Assembly (NCBI GenBank): GCA_003971905.1
Contig: RSEE01000050.1
Location: 62,001 to 126,000 of the forward strand
Source of the DNA: Moniliella sp. 'wahieum'
Lineage: Eukaryota > Basidiomycota > Moniliellomycetes > Moniliellales > Moniliellaceae
Length of the DNA stretch: 64,000 nucleotides
Direction: 5' to 3'
This document shows, in pieces, positions 54,494 to 64,000 of the stretch. Position 1 is the stretch's first letter, and each line of letters opens with the position of its first letter. A program made the position numbers and the translations under genes. Below the pieces are notes generated by a model, which saw nothing but the letters and a program-made list of their open reading frames with translations, was not told the DNA's origin and ran no database searches.

Positions 54494-56899
54494 GATGATG
54501 ATGATGAGGAATACGACCGGCGTATAGGCTCCAGGCCAGAGGATGAGAGGGGTGAGGGAAGGAAGGCCAGACCGGCTGGAGAGAGAGGTGATGGAGGAAC
54601 GGGAGGAGAGAGCCGGCTCTCGGGCACCAACCAGTGGTGGGATGGGGGGTGGGGGGTTGACGGTAAGTGAAGACGGTGGGGGAAGGGGAAGAAAGGGCGG
54701 TCGGAGAGGGCCGAGAGAAGGCGGGGCTTGCTTATAAGAAAGAGTGACATGCGGCCCACGCGAAGCTAGTCGGCCTCTGCCGCAGTGCCGAGCGGAGCTA
54801 CAATGGCTGATGGCGTGCCAGGGCGTGCCTGGCTGCGCACCGAGGCACAGCGCCAGTCTCCCTCGTCGCCCTGTCCTGCTGCCTGTCCTCCTCTTCCCCG
54901 CCACCGTTCCAGTCACCGAGTCCGTCGTCACGCGTCACGCGTCACCAGTCACCGTCACTCGGCGCATGTCTCATCCGCTGTGATACTTCAGATGATATGT
55001 TGGCTGCCGTGTCCATCGGGCGCGACGGATACGTAGACGTCGTCTCAACCATCGCATACCTCTCTCCTCCCGCGGAGGCCACTACAGGCCCTTCGGTAAC
55101 TAGTACTCAATACTGAGACCTCCGGCTGATGCCTGAGGGCCTCAGGCCCTCAACACGTTCAACCTGCCTCAGGCCGCAGGCCTGAGGCTGAGGCCGAGGC
55201 CTCAACGTCTCAACGTTCAAGTACATTCAACACGTTCAACGTTCAACACGTTGAACGCTGCGCTCAACGAGCGGTTTAATAACGCGTCAGCGCTCAGCGC
55301 TGGTACTCATCAATCATTTATCATCAGCCATGGCTAAGTCATCCTCAGCCACAGGCCGCCTCAGCCTCATCCTCGGGTAGACCCGCTCTTGGTACAGGCC
55401 AGTGCCCAGCAGCCTCACAGCATCGAATGATTAACGTCGGCGTTTGGAGGTGTTGAAAACTGGTGTTGAGATTGGACATTGAAATTGGTTGAACATGTTG
55501 ATCAACACGTTGAACGTGGTAGGTACTCGGTAACCGGTAACCGGTAATGTTGAACGTCTGTAACCTTGTTCTATAGAGTGTTACATGGTATCGTATGGTT
55601 TTGCCGCTGTCGGGCAAAAGGGCTCGACGAACCCAATGCGCGTGACGTGTGACGACACGCGTGATGGTGACCGGTGACCGGTGACCGGTGATGCTTGCCT
55701 AGGAAACTCTAATATGAATGACGAGGTGATGCGGTGACGTTGGGCGTACGTACTTGGGTGGCCGGTGGCAGCCAAGTGGCTGGTTAGGTGACCGTCAGCG
55801 TCACATGTGACTCTGTGACCTCGTGGCAATTGCATGTGAGGAACCTGTAACCGGGAAGATGGAAAGATGACATGGGCAGGGCAATACTGCTAGCAACCCA
55901 TCCAAGCCCATCCTGATGCACCTGAGACGTGATGGAGTGGGCCTGATGCGGTCCTTGAGGGTGAAATTGCACTAGTGTGGCTGTGGTGGCGGTCTAAAAA
56001 ATGCCTACAGGCAGTCGCCCACCCGGCACAGAACATGGAAAACACAAGCGAAGAGAACACAAAGAACTCCTAGAAGCGTCTCGCTAAGGAGGGACAGAAG
56101 AAACATTGCTGGTACCCAAGGTGTTGCTCAACACATCCCAGCCCATCCCAGCCCATACCGCATGCGTCAACACGCCGCCACCTGCCCGCAAGTAACGCGT
56201 AATATAAGGCCGCGTTAGACGTTGAACGTTAAGTACGTTAAACGTTAAACGTTAACGTTAACGCGTCTAAGGCGCTAACGATAGCTACGCAGGGTAGATT
56301 CCAGTGACAACCTGCTCTGCAGATCCCATGTCCAGCTTCCAAAAATCTACGCATGGTCTTCTACTACGCCTTCGACTCGAAAAGCTACAATGCATGGATA
56401 TGTCTCAACATACAATGTGATCGCGGTGTGATATGAACCGTGCGATGCACCGCGATGCATGTGATGGAAGGGTCTGCTTTGTTCGCGCCTAGCCACTGCA
56501 GCAGCCACCTAGTACTGAAAGAACCAACCCCACAGTAAATCCAACACACTCTCGTGGCACACGTTCAACGTACGTTAAACGTTAACGTTAAAATGGCCAG
56601 GGCCGCTCTCGGCGTGCGCGAAAATGCTTCAAATTAAGGTTGGAGATTGAATGCCGTTGAATCGTATTGAACCCGTTTAACTGTCACTGTGACCCCGTTT
56701 ACCGGTTACCGGATACCGGTTACCTGTTACCTGCATGTTTAATCTGGTACTGCATTGGCGGTTCTCAAGGCCTCTCAGATCTCAGGCCTCTTTTACTGAG
56801 TTTCCGCCGGTAGCACAGCTTATGACCCCCCTACACGCTAGGTTCTCTTGCCCGGAAACGAAAGAGTTACGACCGTGCAACACTTAGTACTTATTGTCC
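54494..56899. repeat. Repeat-rich gene-free block, left part
   Basis: 2.4 kb filled with short palindromic and tandem motifs: TGAGGGCCTCAGGCCCTCA (55134-55152), AACGTTCAACACGTTCAACG and relatives (55215-55265), GGTAACCGGTAACCGGTAAT (55530-55550), GTGACCGGTGACCGGTGACC (55671-55690) and AACGTTAAACGTTAACGTTA (56237-56260, again near 56570-56590). No coding sequence is supported. The first 250 bp contain the promoter of the lysozyme-like gene. Confidence 0.7.
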
Positions 56900-58200
56900 G
56901 TACGAGGATCAGAGTGTCAGAAAAGTCGCTTCTGTAGCAGGTAACCACAGTTACAAGTCCAAGTTCTTGTCGGGGTGCAACTGCCTTGCCAGCACAGTTC
57001 GCAAAACGCGTCTCGCCCTCCTTCCGTCGTCCGCTTCATCCCCTCCAGTGTTGACCGCCACCATCGACTGCTTCCGGGTGTACAACAAAAAGGCACCTCC
57101 AGCAAAAGAAAAAAGACAGCCCCAGAGATGCTTGAACGATCATCGTTGTCTGTAAAGTCTGCATCGGACCAGCCAACCACCTGTCCAGCACCATCACGCT
57201 GATACACCAAAGCGACCGAACACGTGCACCTCAGGCAGGCAATGTTCCCCTTTACCCGAGACCAAGCAACCTCTGTTGGTGCCCGAGTTAATACGAGAAA
57301 CGGCATGATACGCATGTGCCACATCCGGGCGCGTATTCGTCGCAGCGTACAAGGTCGACCCCATCACCGCCGCAGAGTAGGCCGACTTGAGCCGTTCCCC
57401 CGCGGCCCTCGCATCTCCACCATTCTCCTCCTTGGCCGCACGGCTGGAAAGCAAGGCCGAATTGAAGGCTCCTTGGGCCATGTTGAGGGTACGTCCTTTC
57501 GCCTGGTCCTTGCCAAAGAGCTGAACACATCCTTAATATACTCCTCCTGGTCGAGGCATGCTATGCCAACAGCCGTGCGGTCATGCGTGATGCGCAATCC
57601 GAGAGGGCAGATCTGAGGAAACCGACGGAGATGACAGCAAACTTATTCTGGAGCGCAGAAAGGAGATACGCTAGACGGCTTAAACTCGTCAAAAAGAACA
57701 TGACGACTTACCAAAACCTTGCGCAAAGAGGGAACCCATATCTTGAAAATCCGACTATTCTCATATCCGACGAGAGCGCCCCGGAGACCACGCGCTTCAG
57801 GCGTGCTCTCTCCAGACCGCAAGTCGCGCACCCAAGTTGTACACAATCGCGCGAAGATGATCCACCATAGCCCTCTTCTCAGACCACCGTTCCTCAGAAT
57901 TCACCTTCTCCAGGTCCGAAGTCAACCTCACCGGTGTTGGAGTCAAGTCGTACAGGTACACCGCCGTACGAACCAATACGCCGGCCATACGCTTTTGGGC
58001 AATTTACCTCCAACGAGGAATCTATGCACACTTGCCATCAAAGTACCCTGCACTCGCTCAGCTCGGCCATTTTGAGAACTGGTGTGTATGGAGCAGTGAA
58101 CTCATGCTTGATGCCTTCCTTCGCCCAAATTGCCTTAAACTATTTGCTGTGGTATACTGAGATCCGTGGTCCCATCGGAAGATACTATTGACCTTTGTGT
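56900..58200 (-). mobile_element. Ty1/Copia LTR retrotransposon fossil
   Basis: On the minus strand, in order, come integrase-core-like sequence (about 58190-57900), integrase C-terminal GYEN-type segment (about 57840-57650), reverse transcriptase 3' part (about 57480-57240) and RNase H with a GWSDADF segment (about 57190-56930). INT before RT is the Copia order. It is incomplete and broken in many places; no LTR pair was found. Age looks considerable, given decay of every part. Confidence 0.8.
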
Positions 58201-58331
58201 TACCTATCTGGCGTGCTATACATGGGCAAAGCGACGCTCAAACACCAAAGTCAATCCAAAGGTTGAGAAATCAGACATATCGCAAGCAATCTAGTGTTAG
58301 AAGTGTATAGCAAGGAAAGAGAGGAGCTGAG

Positions 58332-58727
58332 TTACACGGTGTGAAGGGCCAACAACATACCAAGGACCATGATGTTGGGGGCGTTGTTGCCCTTGAGGAT
58401 GTGTAGGACGGTGCACAGTTGCGATTGGTCGAATCCTCCTAAATATGGTACGAAGCATGTGAGTCTGGGTGCCGACGCAGGTTCAATTACCGTCGTCACG
58501 GTGGCGGAAGGGTGGCCGAGTGTGTTGGTGGTCCGGTACAAAATCTGGGTGGTGCGGCCAGCGCCAGATATCTTGTACTGGGCGTCGATGACGCGATGGC
58601 GAACGCCAATATCTGTCAAAGTAGTGGAAATGACATCCAGTCGACCCAGTAGTTGGATAAGGGCTTCTCTCAGCTCGTACAGCACAGAAGTGCGCAGTTC
58701 CATCTGGAGATCAAGTCCCCACATCAT
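58332..58727 (-). CDS. Orphan open frame, 131 residues
   Basis: An intact frame from a double ATG (MMWGLDLQMELRTSVLYELR) through LIQLLGRLDVISTTLTDIGV, SGAGRTTQILYRTTNTLGHP and a hydrophobic end, APNIMVLGMLLALHTV. The composition is balanced and looks like a folded domain, not GC-driven noise, in a stretch with near 50% GC. No family was recognised. It lies between the Copia fossil and a second orphan frame read in the same direction, 220 bp upstream, so the two may be exons of one gene or remnants of one element. Confidence 0.45.
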   Translation of the reverse strand: MMWGLDLQMELRTSVLYELREALIQLLGRLDVISTTLTDIGVRHRVIDAQYKISGAGRTTQILYRTTNTLGHPSATVTTVIEPASAPRLTCFVPYLGGFDQSQLCTVLHILKGNNAPNIMVLGMLLALHTV

Positions 58728-58948
58728 AACATGTCGTATGGTAACTCAGGCGTATCAGGAGAGAATGGTAATGGGAGAAGGACAATGATGATATTCATCA
58801 AATGGAACAGTCGGAGGCGAGGTAACTTTACCTCGGAGAAAAAGGGGGGCATGCGAACTGAATCGGATGGAGAAAGGTGCGAGTATATATGCAAAGGGAA
58901 AACAGAGGGGGTCTACAGCAAATCAGAGTTCAGTCCAACCACGCCGTT

Positions 58949-59280
58949 CTATGCAGGAGGACCATGGAAACCCTGGCGGACTTTCAAGACCGCCGCCTTC
59001 CAAAGAAACTCGAGCGCCTCCTTGCGATACATATCCCAAATGCCTGCCTCTTTGAGAATGTCGGCATACTTGCCATACTTGGGAACCGGTTGGCAATGAC
59101 CTCAACGAGGTGCTTCTCACGGGCAGTGTTGGCCGAGAACCAGTAGCGCAACCGAACCAAATCGGCTTGAGCCACCCCCACCGCATCCAAAAGGTCAAAG
59201 ATGGCCTCGTACCGCTTGGAACAGTGCATTATCGCCCAATCGAGACAATCACGAAGAACCCCTTTTACCTACATGTGGAC
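58949..59280 (-). CDS. Orphan coding segment, about 105 residues, 5' end missing or truncated
   Basis: Reads KGVLRDCLDWAIMHCSKRYE, AIFDLLDAVGVAQADLVRLR, FSANTAREKHLVEVIANRFP, KYGKYADILKEAGIWDMYRK and EALEFLWKAAVLKVRQGFHG, ending PPA and TAG at 58949. A helix-rich, well-balanced protein that needs one lost base near 59080. The first ATG in frame is at 59229, but the reading continues upstream to a possible acceptor (ATGTAG) near 59266, beyond which lie GTGACCGGTGACC repeats. Either a 5' exon lies further away or the repeats cut the gene off. No family was recognised. Confidence 0.45.
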
Positions 59281-60836
59281 CGTGTTGCTATTAGCCGTCC
59301 ATTCACATGTGGCCCCCGTGACCGGTGACCGATGACCGGTGACCTCAATTATCGGCTCGCCAAATCATCAATCATCGACCATCGATCACGCGTCACGCCC
59401 AGTGCATCAGATTACGTAGGAGATGCCTTACTTAATCATACTCAGTAGCATTGTGGAACCAGCCTTTACTCAGCCCCTGAAGCAGTCTAGCTACTCGCGT
59501 GACTAGGGTGATCGATGTGCTCAGGCTCAGGCCTGTGATCATGCATCATGATCGACCTCGCATCCTACGGTAACCAGTGCGCGCGTGAGCGTGAGGGTGA
59601 GCGCGCGAGCAGGCCTGAGATCGATCACACGGCACTCACTGCTACCTGTTTTTTTGTAGGTGAAGTTACTTTGATTTGGGTCAGGCCTGAGGAAGTATGA
59701 GGCCTGAGGGTCTGAGGAGAGCGAGGATTGTGGGCAGTTCTATGATGGAGGAGGCGCAGTCATTAAGAATGCAGCCGGAAACGCCCATGTTCCCACCATA
59801 AAATTGCTTCGAAGGCGTTTACTATAACGCAAGTGGAGGGAGGCATCCGTCATTATGAGGTCTCTTATTCCTTGGAGAGGCTCGCGGGTTGTCCCCGGCC
59901 CCAGAGGGCAGAGCCACCCTGATCGCCCTGACCTATCGCAGCAGGAAAGACGCGATAAGGTGATCTCCATGCAATACGCATCCTGCATTCGGTCCTCCTT
60001 ATATCTCTTCCCACACAGCTGGGATGAGTGTGTTTAGCGAGAGTGTGTGGCTCGGATGGGTCTCTCTGCTATCAAGCACACAACAAAAAGCAGCCCCCAA
60101 AGAGGGTGCAATGCCGGATGATGGAAATGATGGGGATGATGGACACCATCCGATGGAGATTGGCGAGCAACGGCGGGAGGCGCATGTGCTGGCTGTGGTA
60201 TACACATGTATCGAGCAGGCAACACGCGTTCCTAGCGAAAGGAGATGGAAGGGGGGTGGCCAGGGGTGGACTGTGTCTGTGTGCGTGCAGGCGGGGGGGG
60301 GGGCTGTCTGTAAGTACGTAGTAGGCGGTGGTTTGAAGGGTGAAGGCCGGTGAAGATGGATGATTCGAGATAGGGAAGATAGAGGATGGCATGGCGTTCG
60401 CATGGGCGGCTCTTGCGAGATTGTTACTCCCTCGGCCTGCTTCCGCAGCGGGGTACTATATAGCAGCAGCCGAGCGGCAGAGCGACAGCAGCGGCTGACC
60501 GAGACCCCGGAGTTCCGGCATGCCCTCTGGGCTCTGAGATGGACATAGTACGTCCAGGTGGCTGGTCGCGCTGATCATCCATCTGCAGGCGATGAGCAGC
60601 CGCCGGCGCATCGCGAGAGGCGGCTGCCTCCGTCGGTATACAATGCGTGCGAGGCGAAGATAAAGTGTGGACGCTATGTAGCGGGTATACACACTATACT
60701 ATCGGGGCCGGGCGGGGCTGCGCTGGCTTGCGCTGCCTGCTGTCGGCGGCCATTCAGCATGGCTTGCGCGTATATACATGTCCCCCGCCCCCTACACCCC
60801 TCCCCCACCGCCTCCCCCTGGGCGCACACCACCACC
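59281..60836. repeat. Repeat-rich gene-free block, right part, and FKS promoter
   Basis: GTGACCGGTGACCGATGACC near 59320-59342, GATCATGCATCATGATCG near 59537-59554 and GAGCGTGAGGGTGAGCGCGC near 59588-59607 continue the style of the left block. From about 59740 the sequence becomes ordinary. A TATATA at 60771-60776 stands 61 bp before the FKS ATG. Confidence 0.6.
60771..60776 (+). promoter_or_regulatory. TATA box of the FKS gene
   Basis: GTATATACATG, 61-66 bp before the ATG at 60837, followed by a C-rich leader. A second TATATA at about 60457 is further upstream. Confidence 0.5.
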
Positions 60837-63800
60837 ATGCCTGACGACCTGCCCGCCTTCTCCCACCCCCTCGCCCTCCCCCCCGAGCCTGAAGAAGACC
60901 AGCCCTTCCTCCCCAATGCCCCTGGCAGCGACCATGACCACAACGCCAGTCCCCACCTTACGCTGACGGACAAGCTGGCTGTTGATGACCTGTCCCAAAT
61001 CAATCTCCCCAACCCATTCGCCAACGATGACCCCGATAATGACGACGATGTCGATGCGGATGACGACGACGCCATCCAGGGGGGCAAGTCTAAGATCCGC
61101 TATGCCTCTGTGGCCGATAATACCTACTACACCACCAGCTTAGCAGACGCCAGCTTCGAAGACGCCAGCTTCGCAGATGTCTCCTCGGGCTACGTCGACC
61201 ACTCCTCATATCCAATCCCCTCCGCTCCCCCTCCGGACACGTACGCTGCCTGGACCCCTGAGAAGGGCATCCCTCTATCCAAGGAGGAGGTCGAGGACGT
61301 CTTCATTGATCTCGTCAACAAGTTTGGCTTCCAGCGCGACTCGATGCGCAACATGTACGACCACCTTATGATTCTTCTCGACAGTCGCGCCAGTCGGATG
61401 AGCCCGGACCTGGCCCTGGCCACCCTTCACGCCGACTTTATTGGTGGCGAGCACGCCAACTATCGCAAATGGTACTTTGCCTCCCAGCTCGACTTGGACG
61501 ATGCAATTGGCGAGGCGCAGAACCCTGGTTTGAGCCGAGCTACGACGACGATGCGTATTCCCACCACTTCGGTATCCATGGCACCCCGCACGACGGCTCG
61601 AGTCAAAAGCCTAGGTTCGGCGTCGGATCGATGGCGCGAGGCCATGGGTCGGATGAACAATTACGATCGTCTCCGTCAAATCGCCCTGTGGCTTCTCTGC
61701 TGGGGCGAAGGTGGTCAGGTCCGCTTTGTTCCCGAGTGTCTCTGCTTCATCTTCAAATGTGCTGATGACTCCTACCGCAGCCCCGAGTGCCAAGCGCGTT
61801 GAGCCTGTCCCCGAAGGCCTCTTTCTGTGGGCTGTAGTGCGTCCCCTGTACCGGTTCCTACGCGACCAGGTCTTTGAGGTGGTTGACGGCAAGTTTGTCA
61901 AAAATGAAAAGGACCATGCCCAGATCATTGGGTATGACGATGTCAACCAACTATTTTGGTATCCGGAAGGCATCTCCCGCATCGTTCTCAGGGATGGAAC
62001 TCGCCTTGTCGATGTGGACCCACAGCAGCGATACATGAAGTTTGACAAGATCAACTGGGAGCGTGTCTTCTTCAAGAATTACCGTGAGTCCCGCTCTTGG
62101 GGACACCTTGTCGTCAACTTCAACCGCATTTGGATCTTCCACTTGTCGGCCTTTTGGTATTACACAGCGTACGTTTCATTTTATCTTCCATTCTCGTCCC
62201 CTGTTCCGTGTGTTGCCATCTAACCAACCTCACACCTTCCGTTAGAGCAAACGCACCCCGGATCTACACCGCTGATAATACACCCACACTTCCTCAAAAA
62301 TTGACGTTTGCGGGACTGGGTGGGGCAGTGTCGGTGATGCTGATGCTGCTTGCGACCTTTTTGAGTGGGAGTATGTGGGAGGAAACAATCACAACAATGC
62401 TCACCTTCTCTCCCGGACATTATTTTTGCTCGTCTGCCTTGCGCTTACAGTCGCCCCCGCGGTGTATGTCCTCGGCTTTTCTCACAAAGGGACGGTACCG
62501 ACCATCATTGGGTTGGTTCACATTGCTGTGGCAGGCACAATCACCGTCTTTCTCTCGATCGTGCCCAGTGGGCGTATGTTTGGCGATCGGGTACGTGGGA
62601 AAGCCCGCAAGTATCTTGCTAGCCAAACGTTTACCGCTTCTTACCCCTCGCTACCTGCGGGCCAACGAGCAACAAGCATTGCGCTCTGGGTTCTCATCTT
62701 TGGCTGCAAGTTGACCGAATCGTACTTTTTCCTCGCCCTCAATTTTAGCGAGTCCCTGTCGATCCTGGTGCGGATGCAGGTGCAAAACTGCCGGGACCGG
62801 TACTTTGGCTCGGCATTGTGCAAAAACCAGCCCATCTTTACCCTGGCCATTATGATCCTCATGGACTGTGTCCTTTTCTTTCTCGATACTTTCCTATGGC
62901 ATGTCGTCTGGAGCACCGTGTTTAGTGTTGCCCAGGCCTTCCGTGTGGGAATTCTGTTTGGACGCCCTGGAAGGAGATGTACCATCGCTTGCCTGGGCGA
63001 ATCTACACCAAACTGCTCTGTCACGCCGGGAAGGAAGCCGGGTACAAACCAAAGGTGCTTGTCTCCCAAATTTGGAATGCGGTCGTCATATCCTTATACC
63101 GCGAGCACTTGCTGAGCATCGAACATGTTCAGCACCTGCTCTACCGCCAAGTCCAATCCGACACGGGGCAGCTTCTCTTAAGTCCTCCCTCCTTTTTTTA
63201 CCCCAAAGCCGGACGCCCTCCAGAGTTCTTCCCAAAAGGATCGGAAGCGGATCGGCGGATCAGCTTTTTTGCTCAGTCATTATTGATTGACATGCCTCCT
63301 CCTATCCCTGTGGCAGCCATGCCTACTTTTACCGTGCTCACCCCCCTATTCGGAGAAGATTTTGCTGTCTTGCGGGAAATCATCCGAGTAGAGGACGAGA
63401 GCACCCACATCAGTCTCATTGATTATCTCAAGAAGCTGAATCCCCGGGAATGGGACAACTTTTGACGGACACCAAGCTCCTAGCGGAAGATGAGGACGAG
63501 GAGGTAGTTCATTCCACTCCCAACATGGGCGGCGGAGACAAGCACCGCAGCAAACGATTCAGCAAGAACAAGGTGGAAAACGAAGACGATCTGCCCTTCT
63601 ACATGGTGGGGTTCAAGTCGGCCAAGCCCGAGTACGTGCTTCGGACTCGGATCTGGGCCTCACTTCGTGCTCAGACGGTTTACCGCACGGTTTCGGGATT
63701 CATGAACTATACAAAGGCCATCAAGCTTCTTTATCGAGTCGAGAATCCCGACATTGTGGAGCAATACGCTTCGGATCCTGAGGCACTGGAACGGGAATTG

Positions 63801-64000
63801 GAACGCGTCAGCCGGCGCAAGTTCAAGTACGTGATCACCATGCAGCGCTACACCAAGTTCAACAAGGAGGAACGAGAAAACGCAGAGTTTCTCCTCCGCG
63901 CTTACCCCGATCTTCAGATTGCCTACTTGGAGGAGGAACCTGGTAAGGAAGGAGAGGAGGCACGCTGGTTCAGCTGCCTAATTGATGGGTACAGCCCGCA
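60837..64000 (+). CDS. FKS1: 1,3-beta-glucan synthase catalytic subunit, 3' end beyond the window
   Basis: Plasma-membrane GT48 enzyme that polymerises UDP-glucose into cell-wall 1,3-beta-glucan; target of echinocandins. Starts [20 protein letters not shown] with an acidic disordered region. The conserved N-terminal domain begins [20 protein letters not shown], then [20 protein letters not shown], and [20 protein letters not shown] with [15 protein letters not shown]. An intron at 62169-62245 falls within the first membrane segments ([13 protein letters not shown] / ANAPRIYT). Several hydrophobic spans follow, for example [14 protein letters not shown] and [19 protein letters not shown]. The stretch [20 protein letters not shown] with [11 protein letters not shown] starts the catalytic half. 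[20 protein letters not shown] and [14 protein letters not shown] are among its motifs. Frame changes near 61540, 61620, 61800, 62360, 62945 and 63460 look like lost bases. The window ends inside the catalytic domain. Confidence 0.95.

Overview
The window is fungal nuclear DNA, most likely from a basidiomycete and perhaps from the smut lineage (Ustilaginomycotina). The phylum-level call rests on GC-rich compact genes, usually zero to two short introns (about 70-100 bp, GTACGT-like donors), a 1,3-beta-glucan synthase, and typically fungal genes such as PAT1, a mug70-like CBS/PB1 protein, a Whi5-type protein and a profilin. The sub-lineage is an inference from intron density and from the style of the intergenic short repeats. 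No species is claimed.

Layout. 1-1856 holds the 3' part of a secreted sedolisin protease. 3590-5180 holds an unrecognised minus-strand gene, followed by COX17. 7602-12697 is a divergent pair, NDC80 (-) and a CBS/PB1/membrane-tail protein (+), sharing a promoter with four CACGTG boxes. 13504-15621 has a small coiled-coil protein and a cystathionine beta-synthase that stops after the catalytic core. 17-21 kb has a disordered protein, tRNA-Ile(AAT) and a secreted expansin-like protein. 21.6-26.6 kb has mitochondrial uS4m, a PhzF-like protein and a YABBY/HMG-like protein. 28.5-33.9 kb has S-adenosylmethionine synthetase, 3-hydroxyanthranilate dioxygenase, ribosomal protein uL1 (L10a) and a CoA-type Nudix hydrolase ending in SKL. 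36-43 kb has methionine aminopeptidase 1, the complex I 51-kDa subunit, profilin and PAT1. 43.3-50.7 kb has tRNA-Arg(ACG), QCR7, a C2H2 factor, a Whi5/Nrm1-like protein and riboflavin synthase. 52.7-54.5 kb has a secreted Ser-Gly-rich protein with a lysozyme-like domain. 54.5-60.8 kb is a repeat-rich block with a Copia fossil and two orphan reading frames. 60837 to the end is the start of an FKS 1,3-beta-glucan synthase that runs off the window.

The genes form no operon or biosynthetic cluster. They are scattered housekeeping genes (respiration: COX17, QCR7, 51-kDa subunit; translation: uL1, uS4m, MetAP1, tRNAs; cofactors: riboflavin, NAD, SAM; cell cycle: NDC80, Whi5-like) mixed with secreted or wall-related genes (sedolisin, expansin-like, lysozyme-like, FKS).

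Data quality matters here. Many genes that must be functional (uL1, SAM synthetase, profilin, 51-kDa subunit, FKS) change frame once or more, and where the missing position can be judged it is a single lost base. I read this as sequencing or assembly error rather than pseudogenes. CDS spans therefore run from start to stop across such shifts, and the shifts are noted in each entry.
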